Positions 7,945 through 17,388 are shown, counted from the stretch's first letter. The stretch is 64,000 bases of DNA from Gemmobacter fulvus (GCF_018798885.1 NZ_CP076361.1:1302001-1366000); one strand, 5' to 3'. A program made the numbers and translations. Notes: generated from the sequence alone by a model not told the origin.

Positions 7945-8736
7945 TTAGTGGTGGGCGCCGCCCACCGCGTCTTTCAGGTAGACGCAGGTCAGAATGGTGA
8001 AGACATAGGCCTGAACCACTGCCACCAGCAGCTCCAGCCCATAGATTGCGGTTACGGCACCCACGGCCACCGGCGAGATCACCGCCATGGAGGCGAAGCC
8101 CGCGAACACTTTCATCACGGCGTGGCCAGCCATCAGGTTGCCCGCAAGACGAATGGAGTGGCTGACCGGGCGTACGAAGTAGGAAATCACTTCGATGATG
8201 GCCAGAACCGGGCGCAGGGCCAGCGGTGCCGACGATACCCAGAACATGCCCAGAAAGCCGATGCCGTTTTTCACAAGGCCCAGGATGGTCACACCCAGGA
8301 ACACCAGAAGCGCCAGCGTCACAGTGACGGCGACATGGCTGGTGGTGGTGAAGCTGCCCGGGATCAGGCCCAGCAGGTTGGCAAACAGGATGAACAGGAA
8401 CAGCGTCATCACGTAGGGGAAGTATTTCACCCCGTCATGGCCGGTCACATCCTCGACCATCTTGTAGATGAAGCCATAGATCATCTCGCCGATCGACTGG
8501 ATCCGCGACGGGATGATGGCACGACCGCGCGAGCCAAAGGCCATCAGCGCGATGATCGCCAGAACCGTGATCGCCATCCAGACGGTGACGTTGGTGATCT
8601 CGTACCACTTGATGTCCGCAGTACATTCATTGATCGCCGTTCCGGCGTCATCGTGGCAGAACCACCGCGAGACGATGAACTGGTCCATCGGGTGAATTGC
8701 AAAACCGGTTTCCGCTTCCGCTGCCACGTCTCTCAT
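7945..8736 (-). CDS. atpB: ATP synthase F0 subunit a
   Basis: 263 aa, five to six membrane helices. The essential arginine lies in [12 protein letters not shown] (Arg196), which faces the c-ring glutamate in the proton half-channels. Its ATG overlaps the atpI stop (ATGA at 8733-8736). Confidence 0.96.
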   Translation of the reverse strand: MRDVAAEAETGFAIHPMDQFIVSRWFCHDDAGTAINECTADIKWYEITNVTVWMAITVLAIIALMAFGSRGRAIIPSRIQSIGEMIYGFIYKMVEDVTGHDGVKYFPYVMTLFLFILFANLLGLIPGSFTTTSHVAVTVTLALLVFLGVTILGLVKNGIGFLGMFWVSSAPLALRPVLAIIEVISYFVRPVSHSIRLAGNLMAGHAVMKVFAGFASMAVISPVAVGAVTAIYGLELLVAVVQAYVFTILTCVYLKDAVGGAHH

Positions 8737-9083
8737 CCTTCGGTTTCGGCGGATCTCTCCGCCTGCGTCTGTGCCCCTTGGGCCTTCGCCTGTGTCGCGG
8801 CCATGTCGCGGGCGGTGCCCATCATGGTCTTGATCCCGGCGATGAAGCCCAGCAAGGCGAAGATCAGGAGGAAGATGGGCATCGTGCCGAACAACCAGTC
8901 CAGCCCGTAGCCAATGGCCAGCCCCAGCACCATGCCGGACACCAGCTCGATCACCATCCGCCAGGCCATTTCGCCCTGCGAGAAATCCTTGCCTGCGTCA
9001 GAGGGTTTGGCTGCTGCCCCCTTCACCTTCGCCAGCTTTGCGTCAAGGGCGCGCAGCCGCTCTGGATCGGGTTCATCCACCAT
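8733..9083 (-). CDS. atpI: ATP synthase accessory protein AtpI
   Basis: 116 aa from ATG 9083 (AGAAGGG upstream); an upstream in-frame extension to 9170 would cross the promoter and is rejected. A charged N-terminal half is followed by two membrane helices ([20 protein letters not shown] and [16 protein letters not shown]), the F0F1 assembly protein I pattern in alphaproteobacteria. AtpI helps c-ring assembly and Mg2+ handling. First gene of the operon. Confidence 0.92.
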   Translation of the reverse strand: MVDEPDPERLRALDAKLAKVKGAAAKPSDAGKDFSQGEMAWRMVIELVSGMVLGLAIGYGLDWLFGTMPIFLLIFALLGFIAGIKTMMGTARDMAATQAKAQGAQTQAERSAETEG

Positions 9084-9111
9084 GGTTTGGCCCTTCTGAT
9101 CAGTCGGGCGG

Positions 9112-9140
9112 AACCTACGCAGGGGGCCTGTCTGAGTCAA
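9112..9140 (-). promoter_or_regulatory. Promoter of the atp operon
   Basis: On the minus strand TTGACT (9135-9140) and TAGGTT (9112-9117) are separated by 17 bases. The -10 element ends 28 bases before the atpI start codon. The -35 is a near-perfect sigma-70 hexamer. Confidence 0.75.
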
Positions 9141-9251
9141 GGAGCTTGGGCGGTGAAGTCCAGCATACAACCCGCTGTAATTGCAATGATTTTCAAATTA
9201 GCCATCCCGGCGTCGCCGCTGTTTGCGCTGTCACGCCCGCGTGAGGCATAT

Positions 9252-9267
9252 TCAACCGATCAGTTGA
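9252..9267. promoter_or_regulatory. Candidate operator of the ArsR-type regulator
   Basis: The imperfect palindrome TCAACCGATCAGTTGA (TCAAC-N6-GTTGA with near-symmetric centre) lies 44 bases before the regulator start. ArsR/SmtB proteins bind dyads of this size and normally repress their own gene. Confidence 0.5.
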
Positions 9268-9310
9268 TGATCCGATTGACGCCCCTGCCCGCCTGCGCCA
9301 AACATGGGCG

Positions 9311-9688
9311 ATGCCAGATCCTCTCAGCATCACCTTCGCCGCTTTGGCCGATCCGACCCGCCGCGCGATCCTGGCAATGCTGCTGGAGGATGACATGGCC
9401 GTCACCGATGTGGCCGAGCCGTTCCAGATGTCGCTGGCGGCGATTTCCAAACATCTGGCGGTGCTGGCCGAAGCCGGGCTGATCAGCCGCGAGAAACGCG
9501 GGCGGGTGATCTGGTGCAAACTGGAGCCGGATGCCATGCGCGGCGCCTCGGTCTGGATGCAGGGCTTTGGCCTGTTCGAGCCGGTCGATCTGGATGCGCT
9601 GGAACGCTTTCTCGCGGTCGAACTGGCAGAGGCCCCGGTGCCGCCCGCCATGGCAATGCCGCCGGACGAGGGCCCCGGCGGGGCCTGA
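9311..9688 (+). CDS. ArsR-family winged-helix transcriptional regulator
   Basis: 125 aa. Residues 8-90 match the ArsR fold: FAALADPTRRAILAML, then the recognition helix LAAISKHLAVLAEAGLI and the wing REKRGRVIWCKLEP. No CxC metal site is seen; this subclass often regulates an SRPBCC-domain partner, which is absent here. The last 15 codons (PPAMAMPPDEGPGGA) are encoded by a copy of a dispersed repeat, so the tail is probably not functional. The start has only a weak ribosome site. Confidence 0.88.
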   Translation: MPDPLSITFAALADPTRRAILAMLLEDDMAVTDVAEPFQMSLAAISKHLAVLAEAGLISREKRGRVIWCKLEPDAMRGASVWMQGFGLFEPVDLDALERFLAVELAEAPVPPAMAMPPDEGPGGA

Positions 9689-9708
9689 GGACGGCGGCCC
9701 CTGCCCGG
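9640..9708. repeat. Second copy of the GC-rich dispersed element
   Basis: 24 bases (9640-9663) are identical to 2064-2087 and similarity continues through the following 45 bases, with GGGCCCCGGCGGGGCC forming a strong hairpin core. It overlaps the end of the ArsR gene and abuts the stop codon of the malonyl-CoA synthetase gene (9709), the same placement as the first copy next to the kinase gene. Confidence 0.55.
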
Positions 9709-11217
9709 TTAGACCGCGAACCAGCCCTTGAACTGCTCGCGCAGCAGGTTCTTTCGCACCTTGCCCATGGTATTGCGCGGCAGGTCAGGCAGGATCGCCG
9801 CCGCCTTCGGCTGTTTATAACGCGCCAGCCGGTCGTGCAGTTGTGCAAGGCAGGCCTCGGCCTCCAGCGTGGCCCCTGGCTTTGGCACCAGAACCGCAAA
9901 CACCGCCTCGCCGAAATCGGGATGCGGCACACCGATCACCGCAGTTTCCAGCACCCCCGGCACCGCGTCCAGCAGCAGCTCCACCTCTTTCGGATAGACA
10001 TTGAACCCGCCCGAAATCACCAGATCCTTCTGCCGCCCGACGATCTGCACATAACCATCCGCATCGACGCAGCCCAGATCGCCAGTGATGAACCAGCCGT
10101 CCGCGCGCAGCTCTTCGCGGGTCTTCTCCGGCATCTGCCAATAGCCCTTGAACACATTCGGCCCGCGCACCTCAATCACGCCCACCGCCCCCGGCGCAAC
10201 CTCCTGCCCGTCGGCCATGATGCGCAGCTCCACCCCCGGCAGTGGAAAGCCCACCGTGCCTGCCCGCCGGTCGCCGTCATAGGGGTTGGAGGTGTTCATA
10301 TTGGTTTCGGTCATGCCATAGCGTTCCAGAATCCGGTGGCCGCAGCGCGCCTCGAAGGCCAGATGCGTTTCCGCCAGCAGCGGGGCCGAGCCTGACACGA
10401 ACAGGCGCATATGCGCCGTCAGATCTCGGGTAAACGCCGCACTGTCCAGCAGCCGGGTGTAAAAGGTCGGCACGCCCATCATGGCTGTGGCGCGCGGCAT
10501 CATCCGCAGCACCGTCGCCGCATCAAAGCCCGGCAGAAAGATCATCGCACCGCCGGTCAGCAGGCTGATATTGGAGGCGACGAACAATCCATGCGTGTGG
10601 AAGATCGGCAGGGCGTGCAGCAGCACATCCTCTGCCGTAAAGCGCCACAGATCGGCCAGCACCTCGGCATTGGACAAGAGGTTGCCATGGGTCAGCATCG
10701 CCCCCTTGGACCGGCCCGTGGTGCCCGAGGTATAAAGGAACGCCGCCAGATCGTCTGGCCCGCGATCCACTGGCGTGATCGTTGCGGGCAGGCCTGCGGC
10801 GGCGGTGGTCAAACTGCCGGTGCCATCGGCGTCCAGCGTCATCACCTGCGCGCCATGCACCGCCGCCACTGGAGCCAGCGCCGCCAGTTTCGCGCTGTCG
10901 CACAGGAAGATCTTCGGCGTGGCATTGCCAAGAAAATAACCAACCTCTTCCGCCGTATAGGCGGTGTTCAGCGGCAGAAAAATCGCCCCCAGCGCCACCG
11001 CCGCCCCATAAACCGCCAATGCCTGTGGGCTTTTTGCGATCTGCACCGCAATCCGGTCCCCCGGTTCCAGCCCCGCCGCGCGCAGCGCATGGGCCTGCCG
11101 CGCGACCATAGCAAGAAAATCCGCACCGCTGATCGTGGCCCCGTCGGGCAGGATCAGGAACGGGCTGTCGCGGTGGCGCAGCGGCGCAAAAAGCGCATCA
11201 AACAAGGTATTGGGCAT
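9709..11217 (-). CDS. matB: Malonyl-CoA synthetase (malonate-CoA ligase)
   Basis: 502 aa from ATG 11217 (AAGGA upstream). It is an ANL-superfamily adenylating enzyme: P-loop YTSGTTGRSKG (from residue 162), the A5 motif YGMTETNMNTSNPYDGDR, GYWQMPEKT and the C-terminal catalytic lysine in MGKVRKN (about 484-490). HALPIFHTHGLFVASN and the TNMNTSNPYDGDR block agree closely with what I remember of Rhodopseudomonas MatB, so malonate is the likely substrate, giving malonyl-CoA, AMP and PPi. No malonyl-CoA decarboxylase gene is adjacent. Confidence 0.88.
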   Translation of the reverse strand: MPNTLFDALFAPLRHRDSPFLILPDGATISGADFLAMVARQAHALRAAGLEPGDRIAVQIAKSPQALAVYGAAVALGAIFLPLNTAYTAEEVGYFLGNATPKIFLCDSAKLAALAPVAAVHGAQVMTLDADGTGSLTTAAAGLPATITPVDRGPDDLAAFLYTSGTTGRSKGAMLTHGNLLSNAEVLADLWRFTAEDVLLHALPIFHTHGLFVASNISLLTGGAMIFLPGFDAATVLRMMPRATAMMGVPTFYTRLLDSAAFTRDLTAHMRLFVSGSAPLLAETHLAFEARCGHRILERYGMTETNMNTSNPYDGDRRAGTVGFPLPGVELRIMADGQEVAPGAVGVIEVRGPNVFKGYWQMPEKTREELRADGWFITGDLGCVDADGYVQIVGRQKDLVISGGFNVYPKEVELLLDAVPGVLETAVIGVPHPDFGEAVFAVLVPKPGATLEAEACLAQLHDRLARYKQPKAAAILPDLPRNTMGKVRKNLLREQFKGWFAV

Positions 11218-11403
11218 GGCACGGCGTCCTTGGAACTTTCGCCCTTCCTGCCATGGCGGCCCCATCGGCTCAAGCCCGGCGTTTCCGCTGCGGAAACGCG
11301 GCGTTTCGCGCGTTTGGACCAACGGCACCTGCGAACCGTGCAGGCGCCACATTTTCGCCGTGCTTCACCGCCAAGGTCACTCTACCCAGAGAGGAGAACC
11401 ACC

Positions 11404-11571
11404 ATGCGTTTCGTTTCCCGCCTGTTCGACCGTTTCCGCAAGCCCGTCGCAGCCGAGGTCATGGTGGAGGATGACGTTTTCGCCATCCGCCTGCGCAAGA
11501 TGCAGGGCCGCCAGCGGCACAAGCCGAAGGCGACGCCGTTCAGAAGTTCACGGCAACATTCGGCAGTCTGA
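11404..11571 (+). CDS. Small basic hypothetical protein
   Basis: 55 aa, beginning MRFVSRLFDRFRKPVAAE and ending in a basic stretch (RKMQGRQRHKPKATPFRSS). It is supported by a strong ribosome binding site (GAGGAG, 7 bases before the ATG). It starts with an amphipathic, arginine-rich helix. The 3' end overlaps the convergent mipZ gene by 32 bases. No family recognised; it could be a genuine small protein or a chance reading frame. Confidence 0.5.
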   Translation: MRFVSRLFDRFRKPVAAEVMVEDDVFAIRLRKMQGRQRHKPKATPFRSSRQHSAV

Positions 11572-12349
11572 GCTCTGCCATCAGATCCCGCACTTCCTGC
11601 CGCGCGGCGATATTGGACAGATTGAGCTGATCCACACCGGTATCCTTCAGATCCAGCAGGGTCAGGCCGCGCGGAAACAATTCCCGGAAAATCACGCGCT
11701 CGGTAAAGCCGGGCGCCACCCGGAAGCCGATCCGCTTGGACAGATCTTCCAGCGCCGCCCCGACCTTTTTCTTGTTGTGCATCTGCTGCGCGCCAAGACG
11801 GTTGCGCAGCACGATCCAGTCAATCGGCTTCAGCCCGGCCTGTGCCCGCAACTGCCGGGCGTTCCACACCATTTCGGAATAGATCGACGGGCCTTTGACC
11901 TTGCTGGTTTCCGGGTCGATCCGGGCGAGCAGGTCAAAATCGACGAAACTGTCATTCAGCGGCGTGATCAGCGTGTCGGCCAGGCTATGCGCCACCTGGC
12001 TCAGCCGGGTATGCGATCCGGGGCAGTCGATCACGATGAAATCGCTGATCGGCTCCAGCGCCGAAACGGCCACCGACAGGCGATGGTCAAACGCATTCTC
12101 GCCCGGGGCCAGCGTTGCCGCATCCACCTCGGGCAATTCGCGGTAATCCGGGGTCGGCAGATCCTTTTCGGCGCGGGCCATCCAGGCCCGACGATTCTCG
12201 ATATAACGACCAAAGCTGCGCTGGCGCAGATCGAGGTCCAGCGCGCCGACCCGGAACCCCATGCGCGCCAGGGCCGTGCCCACATGCATACAGGTGGTGG
12301 ATTTGCCCGACCCGCCCTTTTCGTTGCCGACAACGATGATATGCGCCAT
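11540..12349 (-). CDS. mipZ: Division-plane positioning ATPase MipZ
   Basis: 269 aa. A ParA-type deviant Walker A motif KGGSGKST (residues 11-18) opens the protein, followed by the DLDLRQRSFGRYIENR block and the Walker B-like FIVIDCPG, all characteristic of MipZ rather than plasmid ParA. MipZ dimerises on DNA, forms a gradient from the ParB-bound origins and blocks FtsZ polymerisation away from midcell. It stands alone here; no ftsZ or parB nearby. Confidence 0.93.
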   Translation of the reverse strand: MAHIIVVGNEKGGSGKSTTCMHVGTALARMGFRVGALDLDLRQRSFGRYIENRRAWMARAEKDLPTPDYRELPEVDAATLAPGENAFDHRLSVAVSALEPISDFIVIDCPGSHTRLSQVAHSLADTLITPLNDSFVDFDLLARIDPETSKVKGPSIYSEMVWNARQLRAQAGLKPIDWIVLRNRLGAQQMHNKKKVGAALEDLSKRIGFRVAPGFTERVIFRELFPRGLTLLDLKDTGVDQLNLSNIAARQEVRDLMAELRLPNVAVNF

Positions 12350-12481
12350 GAAACCCGTCCCCGCCTTGCCGTTAGGCCGCCTTCATAAGCGGCGGCACGC
12401 CGAGAGGGAAGCGGGAACGCGCGCAGCGGCAGACTTGCCGCATCGCAGCGCCTTTCGCCAGCGAACTGCCCCGCCCCAAAT

Positions 12482-12509
12482 GCAAAATGCCCCGGTTTCC
12501 CGAGGCATT
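12482..12509 (-). terminator. Rho-independent terminator after rpmE
   Basis: On minus, AATGCCTCGG and CCGGGGCATT (one G-U pair) with a GAAA loop, followed by TTGCATTT. It closes the ffh-rpmE cluster, 23 bases after rpmE. Confidence 0.75.
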
Positions 12510-12532
12510 CTGGTAACAATCGGCAGGTTGGA

Positions 12533-12754
12533 TCAGAAACCCAGGCCGGCGTATTTGTTCTTGAACTTCGACACGCGGCCGCCGGTGTCCATCAGCTTGG
12601 CGTTGCCGCCAGTCCAGGCCGGGTGCGCCAGCGGGTCGATGTCCAGCGCCATCTGGTCGCCTTCTTTGCCCCAGGTGGAGCGGGTCTGGAACACAGTGCC
12701 GTCCGTCATCTTGACGTCGATCATGTGGTAGTCGGGGTGAATGCCCTGTTTCAT
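12533..12754 (-). CDS. rpmE: 50S ribosomal protein L31
   Basis: 73 aa. [19 protein letters not shown] and [19 protein letters not shown] match bacterial L31. There is no cysteine, so this is the zinc-free version normal for alphaproteobacteria. Strong AAGGAG site. It ends the translation cluster, just after rplS. Confidence 0.97.
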   Translation of the reverse strand: MKQGIHPDYHMIDVKMTDGTVFQTRSTWGKEGDQMALDIDPLAHPAWTGGNAKLMDTGGRVSKFKNKYAGLGF

Positions 12755-12765
12755 GTCGCCGCTCC

Positions 12766-13140
12766 TTACTCAGCTTTTTCTTTGTAATTCACAACTTCCG
12801 CGATCCGCGCGGATTTGCCGCGACGCGCACGGAGGTAGTAGAGTTTCGCGCGACGCACACGGCCACGACGGACCACTTCGATCGAATCGATGTTGGTCGA
12901 ATAGAGCGGGAAGACGCGCTCGACGCCCTCGCCGAAGGAGATCTTGCGCACGGTGAACGATGCCGAGATGGTCGCGCCGCCCTTGCGGCCGATCACGACG
13001 CCTTCATAGTTCTGCACGCGCGAACGGGTGCCTTCGGTCACTTTATAGCCGACGCGCACGGTGTCGCCAGCTTTGAAATCCGGGATGGTCTTGCCGAGGG
13101 CGGCGATTTGTTCCGCCTCGATTTGTGCGATCAGATTCAT
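12766..13140 (-). CDS. rplS: 50S ribosomal protein L19
   Basis: 124 aa from ATG 13140, the usual [13 protein letters not shown] start with AAGGA upstream; the frame is open further but without family similarity. [23 protein letters not shown] and the [17 protein letters not shown] block are typical L19, which bridges the subunits at the 30S interface. It follows trmD, as in most bacteria, and precedes rpmE by 11 bases. Confidence 0.97.
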   Translation of the reverse strand: MNLIAQIEAEQIAALGKTIPDFKAGDTVRVGYKVTEGTRSRVQNYEGVVIGRKGGATISASFTVRKISFGEGVERVFPLYSTNIDSIEVVRRGRVRRAKLYYLRARRGKSARIAEVVNYKEKAE

Positions 13141-13189
13141 CGCAAATCCTTTCTGTGCTTGCGGTTTTTTCCGCAAAGATGATGCCGCC

Positions 13190-14053
13190 CTATAGCTCTT
13201 GGTCTTCCATCGGGTCCCTACCGGCTTTCGCACAGTAAGCCCGCCAGAGGTCAGGCCTGCGTTCCTTGGTCAGCCTTTCGGCCATTCTCTGCCGCCAGTC
13301 AGCAATCTTGCCATGATGCCCGGACAGAAGCACGTCCGGGATGGCATGGCCCTGCCAGTCGGTAGGTCTCGTGTATTGCGGAAATTCAAGAAGTCCCGCC
13401 GAGAAAGACTCTTCCTCGGTGGACGCGTGATTCCCAAGCACGCGGGGTATAAGCCGCACGGTTGCATCAATCAAGGCCTGTGCCGCAATCTCGCCTCCGG
13501 TCAAGACGAAATCGCCCAAAGACACTTCTTCGATGCCATAGGCGTCGATCACCCGCTGATCCACGCCTTCAAACCGGCCACACAGCAGGGTCAGGCCATC
13601 GGCATCGGCCCATTCCTGCGCCTTGGCCTGCGTGAAAGGTTTTCCGCGCGGCGACAGGAACACCACCGGCCAGCGGCGGCGATCCGGCGGCGTGCCAATC
13701 GCGGCCTGATCCAGCGCGCGGGCCACCACATCGGCGCGCAGCACCATGCCCGCGCCGCCGCCTGCCGGGTTGTCATCGACATTCTTGTGCCGCCCCTCGC
13801 CAAAGGGACGCAGGTCAATCGTCTCCAGCCCCCACAGGCCCAGGTTCAGCGCCTTGCCCGTCAATGACAGACCCAGCGTGCCGGGGAAGGCCTCCGGGAA
13901 CAGGGTGATGATCTTGGCAAGCCACGCCCCCTTCACCCGCTGCGGCTCCATCAGGTCGCGCGGCTTGAGCGAGGCGGAAATGGTCAGCCGACCATGGCTC
14001 TTGAGCGGGGCAGGCGGCTCTGGCGGTGCGGGGGGAACGGGTGTTTCGGTCAT
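13190..14053 (-). CDS. trmD: tRNA (guanine-N1)-methyltransferase
   Basis: 287 aa. The SPOUT-fold core starts at [13 protein letters not shown] and contains [15 protein letters not shown] and [11 protein letters not shown], the trefoil-knot SAM site. The enzyme methylates G37 of tRNAs and prevents frameshifting. An N-terminal extension of about 46 residues, rich in proline and alanine, precedes the core. It begins 8 bases after the sulfotransferase-like gene. Confidence 0.95.
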   Translation of the reverse strand: MTETPVPPAPPEPPAPLKSHGRLTISASLKPRDLMEPQRVKGAWLAKIITLFPEAFPGTLGLSLTGKALNLGLWGLETIDLRPFGEGRHKNVDDNPAGGGAGMVLRADVVARALDQAAIGTPPDRRRWPVVFLSPRGKPFTQAKAQEWADADGLTLLCGRFEGVDQRVIDAYGIEEVSLGDFVLTGGEIAAQALIDATVRLIPRVLGNHASTEEESFSAGLLEFPQYTRPTDWQGHAIPDVLLSGHHGKIADWRQRMAERLTKERRPDLWRAYCAKAGRDPMEDQEL

Positions 14054-14061
14054 TCGGCCTT

Positions 14062-14913
14062 TTAACGCGGCGCAGGCGGCAGGCAAACCGGATTCCGCGC
14101 CGGATGCAGCAATGCCGCCTTCGCCGCCTGCCGCGCCTCGGGTGGCATGTCCTGCCGGTTCAGCGCAACGAAGGCCTGCGCCAGATCACCGGGCGGTGCT
14201 GTATTGGCGGCGGCCAGCACGGGCAGTGCCGCGCACAGCTGCGGCGGCAGGCCTGCGGCATCATAAAGCGCCGCAACCGGCCCCAGCCGACAGCGCGCCT
14301 GCGCCTCCAGCGGTGCGATATGCAGCGGCGCATCGGTTGCCTGCCGCAATGCGGTCAGCACCGGCGCCATCCGCGCGGCGGGGGCATAGAGCCGGGCAAA
14401 TTCTGCAGCATCCAGCGTCATGTGATGGTGTTTTGCCAGTTGCCAATGCACCGAGCGCAACCACGGCGCAGGCGCGCGCGTGGTGCAGACAAAGCGCACC
14501 TCAGCCGCCGGAAAGCGCTGCCGCAGCGCCTCGGCCAGGGTGGCGGCAATGGCAGGGGCGGCGGCATAGCTCTGCACGCCGCGATTGCCCGGCATATGCC
14601 CCGCGAAATCCTCGGACGACAGCAGCAGCCCCTGCCCCGGGTCCAGCGCCAGCCCCTCGGCCCAGAGCCGGAGCATCAGGCGCAGGCGGCGAAGGGTCAC
14701 GCCGCCCGGTCGCGCCGAATACTGCCGTGCCGCCTGTGCCGCATCGCGCAGCGCGGACGGGCCGCCTGCCAGCACCTGCACCGCCATATGGGCGGAGAGT
14801 TGCGACGCATGCGCCTGCAAGGCGGCCTGAATACTGGTGGTTCCGGTTTTGTGAAAACCGGCATGGATCACAAGGCGCGGCGCGTTACAGCGCGTCACCG
14901 CTGCCATCGCCAT
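14062..14913 (-). CDS. Sulfotransferase-like protein
   Basis: 283 aa. The N-terminus IHAGFHKTGTTSIQAAL (about 16-32) matches the 5'-phosphosulfate-binding loop of PAPS-dependent sulfotransferases; LLLSSEDFAG is also seen in bacterial members. The 3'-phosphate motif is less clear. Product and substrate unknown; such genes often decorate surface glycans. The start at 14913 overlaps the preceding membrane gene by 29 bases; ATG 14907 is equally possible. It lies inside the ribosomal cluster, between rimM and trmD. Confidence 0.65.
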   Translation of the reverse strand: MAMAAVTRCNAPRLVIHAGFHKTGTTSIQAALQAHASQLSAHMAVQVLAGGPSALRDAAQAARQYSARPGGVTLRRLRLMLRLWAEGLALDPGQGLLLSSEDFAGHMPGNRGVQSYAAAPAIAATLAEALRQRFPAAEVRFVCTTRAPAPWLRSVHWQLAKHHHMTLDAAEFARLYAPAARMAPVLTALRQATDAPLHIAPLEAQARCRLGPVAALYDAAGLPPQLCAALPVLAAANTAPPGDLAQAFVALNRQDMPPEARQAAKAALLHPARNPVCLPPAPR

Positions 14914-15823
14914 TCAGCGGCGCAAGGCGCAGGTTCAGCGCCATCAGATCGGCCAGCGCCCGCGCCGCCGCGCCGGATGTGCCCACCTGGGCCGCGTCCA
15001 GGGCAGCATTGTTGGGACAATCGCCCCAGGCGTCGATATCCTCTTGCAGCAGCGCGGCACAGCGGCGCGCAAACAGTTCCAGTAACTCGGCATCGCCCGT
15101 CGCCAGTTTCAGCGCCTTGACCGGGGCGGCATGGCCCTGACACTGCTCGGCCACCACTGGCGATGTGGCATGCAGAACATAGGCCCGCGCAACGCTGCGG
15201 GGCTGCGGCAGCTGTTGCGCCCGGTCGTGCAGCGCCTCCAGCAACAGGATATGCGGCACATGCGGGGCCAGCGCGCGCAGATGTGCCTCCAGTTCCGAAA
15301 CCGGCACCACGTCGGACAGATCGGCGATGGGCTGGATCAGCCGGTCGGCCAGTTGTCTTTGCGCGGCCCTTTGGGCAGGCGTATGGGCGGAAATCGCATC
15401 TGCGGTGCCCTGAAGACGCAGCAAGGCATCATCCAGAAAGCTTTCCATCTCTTGCGCCTTCATCGGATCCCATACCAACCGGCCCAGCGGGATGGCCAGA
15501 AACGACAGACCGATCGGCAGCAGCACCGACATCACCGGATGCACCCCCGTCACCCCGCCGATGCCCCAGCCGATGCCGAAACAGATCGTCACCAGCAACA
15601 ATTGCACCGCCCCGCGCGCGGCAAGGCCGACGAAAGCCTCGGGGCGCTGCCAGTCTGCGACGGTGGTGGGCCATTCCTGTGGCCGCAGGATCACCAGCCA
15701 CAGCAGGAAGATCGCCGCAAAAACCGGCACGACCGACCAGCCAAACCCGGCCAGCCCCGCCAGCAAGGGGCCGAGATACAACAGGGCCGCCGCCCCTTGC
15801 AGCACCCTGACCCGGTAGGTCAT
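14885..15823 (-). CDS. Uncharacterised multi-pass membrane protein
   Basis: 312 aa. Two hydrophobic segments in the first 45 residues (LLYLGPLLAGLAGFGWSVV, PVFAAIFLLWLVIL) and two at about 72-115 make four membrane helices. The C-terminal 200 residues are soluble, alanine- and leucine-rich and probably helical. I recognise no family. It sits between rimM and a sulfotransferase-like gene on the same strand, so it is co-transcribed with translation genes. Confidence 0.7.
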   Translation of the reverse strand: MTYRVRVLQGAAALLYLGPLLAGLAGFGWSVVPVFAAIFLLWLVILRPQEWPTTVADWQRPEAFVGLAARGAVQLLLVTICFGIGWGIGGVTGVHPVMSVLLPIGLSFLAIPLGRLVWDPMKAQEMESFLDDALLRLQGTADAISAHTPAQRAAQRQLADRLIQPIADLSDVVPVSELEAHLRALAPHVPHILLLEALHDRAQQLPQPRSVARAYVLHATSPVVAEQCQGHAAPVKALKLATGDAELLELFARRCAALLQEDIDAWGDCPNNAALDAAQVGTSGAAARALADLMALNLRLAPLNGDGSGDAL

Positions 15824-15885
15824 GTCTTGCCCCCTGCTACGGCCTTTGCCATTCTTGCCAGATCTGCCCGCTGCTTTACCTGACG

Positions 15886-16389
15886 TTATTCCAGCCCTTC
15901 GGGCAGATCAACAATCACGCGCCCGCTTGCCAGATCGACGGTCGGCACCAGCGCCAGCGTAAAGGGCAGCAGCACCGGCGCTTGCAGCCCCGCGCCCGCG
16001 ATTTCCAGAATGTCGCCGGCACCGTGGTTATGCACCGCACTCACCCGGCCCAGCACCGCGCCGCCGGTGTCGCGCACCTCCAGCCCGATCAGATCGGCGT
16101 GGTAATATTCGTCATCCGGCAGTTTCGGCAGCTTGTCCTTGTCGACATAGAGGTTCACGCCCTTCAGCGCGTCGGCCTCTTCTTTCGTCTCGACCCCGGT
16201 GATGCGCGCGCCCAGACCACCCGCAACCGGGCGCGTCAGCTTCACCTTGAAGCTGCGCGCGCCATCCTCGGTGAACAGCGGGCCGTAATCGGCAATGGCG
16301 GAGGGTTCGGCACAAAAGCTTTTCAGCCGCACTTCGCCCCGCACCCCGAAGGATCCGGCAATCGCGCCTACACAGATACGGTCAGTCAT
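15886..16389 (-). CDS. rimM: Ribosome maturation factor RimM
   Basis: 167 aa from ATG 16389. The N-terminal RimM beta-barrel shows [21 protein letters not shown], followed by the PRC-barrel half ([15 protein letters not shown] and [21 protein letters not shown]). It binds S19 and helps assemble the 30S head. The start codon shares one base with the bluB stop (TGATG), implying coupled translation. RimM next to rpsP and trmD is the standard bacterial order, here with inserted genes. Confidence 0.95.
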   Translation of the reverse strand: MTDRICVGAIAGSFGVRGEVRLKSFCAEPSAIADYGPLFTEDGARSFKVKLTRPVAGGLGARITGVETKEEADALKGVNLYVDKDKLPKLPDDEYYHADLIGLEVRDTGGAVLGRVSAVHNHGAGDILEIAGAGLQAPVLLPFTLALVPTVDLASGRVIVDLPEGLE

Positions 16390-17021
16390 CAGCGGCTCTC
16401 CATGATTAGCGCGGGCGCGCGGGTTTCCCAACCGGCGCGCTCCAGTTCGGGGGTGTCGCAACTTTCTTCCGGCCAGCCGATACACAGATAACCGATCAGA
16501 CGCCATGTGTGTGGCACGTCCAGATCGCGGCAGAGCTGCACCGGATCCAGGATCGACACCCAGCCCAGACCAAGGCCTTCGGCCCGCGCCGCCAGCCAGA
16601 ATTGCGTGATCGCCCCCACCACCGAATAGGCGCGGGTTTCGGCCATGGTGGCCGCCCCGAGGCCAGCCCCCTTGGGCGTTTCCTCGTCGCAGAACACCGC
16701 CAGATGGATCGGTGCCTCACGCATGCCCGACAGTTTGAGATTGGCGTAAAGCTGAGCCTTTTCATCGGCATAGCGGCCCAGCGCCTGCGCATTCGCCACC
16801 TCGAAATTGCGGATTGCCGCCGCGCGGGCGTCAGCACTCTCCACCCGGATCAGGCGCCAGGGTTCAGACAGGCCGACAGAAGGGGACAGCGAAAATGCCA
16901 AAAGGCAGCGGTTCAGAACCGCTGCCTCGACAGGGGTGGTGCGGAAGCGGCGCACATCGCGCCGCCACCGCATCAGATCCCAGAGTTCCGCCCTGAATTC
17001 AGGGCCATAGCTGCCTTGCAT
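16389..17021 (-). CDS. bluB: 5,6-dimethylbenzimidazole synthase BluB
   Basis: 210 aa from ATG 17021. It is a nitroreductase-fold flavoprotein with the BluB-specific [14 protein letters not shown] and [17 protein letters not shown] motifs. BluB destroys reduced FMN with oxygen to make the lower ligand of vitamin B12. Other cobalamin genes are absent, so its place between rpsP and rimM is a lineage-specific insertion into a translation operon. The longer open frame upstream overlaps rpsP and is not used. Confidence 0.9.
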   Translation of the reverse strand: MQGSYGPEFRAELWDLMRWRRDVRRFRTTPVEAAVLNRCLLAFSLSPSVGLSEPWRLIRVESADARAAAIRNFEVANAQALGRYADEKAQLYANLKLSGMREAPIHLAVFCDEETPKGAGLGAATMAETRAYSVVGAITQFWLAARAEGLGLGWVSILDPVQLCRDLDVPHTWRLIGYLCIGWPEESCDTPELERAGWETRAPALIMESR

Positions 17022-17034
17022 GGCAGCCGCCGGA

Positions 17035-17388
17035 TCACTCTTCCGCCGGGGCGGCAGCGCGGGCGGCTTTCTTGGCGGCGCGCTCTGCCATGGCTTTGCC
17101 CGGCACAGCCGCTTTCGGGTTGTTGCGCACGGTCTTTTCCACAACGCCAGCCGCTTCCAGCATACGTGCCAGACGGTCGGTCGGCTGTGCGCCTTGCGAC
17201 AGCCAGTATTTCACGCGCTCGATGTTCATCTTCACGCGCTCTTCGTTGTCCTTGGCCAGCAGCGGGTTATAGGTGCCCAGCTTTTCCAGGAAGCGGCCAT
17301 CGCGCGGCATACGCGAGTCGGTTGCCACGATGGCATAGTGCGGGCGCTTCTTGGAGCCGCCGCGGGCAAGACGGATTTTCATCGACAT
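17035..17388 (-). CDS. rpsP: 30S ribosomal protein S16
   Basis: 117 aa. [20 protein letters not shown] and [15 protein letters not shown] are diagnostic. The C-terminus has an alanine/lysine-rich extension ([17 protein letters not shown]) seen in related bacteria. AAGGAG gives a strong start. It lies 59 bases after the chorismate mutase gene. Confidence 0.97.
   Translation of the reverse strand: MSMKIRLARGGSKKRPHYAIVATDSRMPRDGRFLEKLGTYNPLLAKDNEERVKMNIERVKYWLSQGAQPTDRLARMLEAAGVVEKTVRNNPKAAVPGKAMAERAAKKAARAAAPAEE

Noticed and set aside
9084-9170. Extended AtpI N-terminus
   Set aside because: The extension would cross the TTGACT-N17-TAGGTT promoter; ATG 9083 has a ribosome site and the family length.
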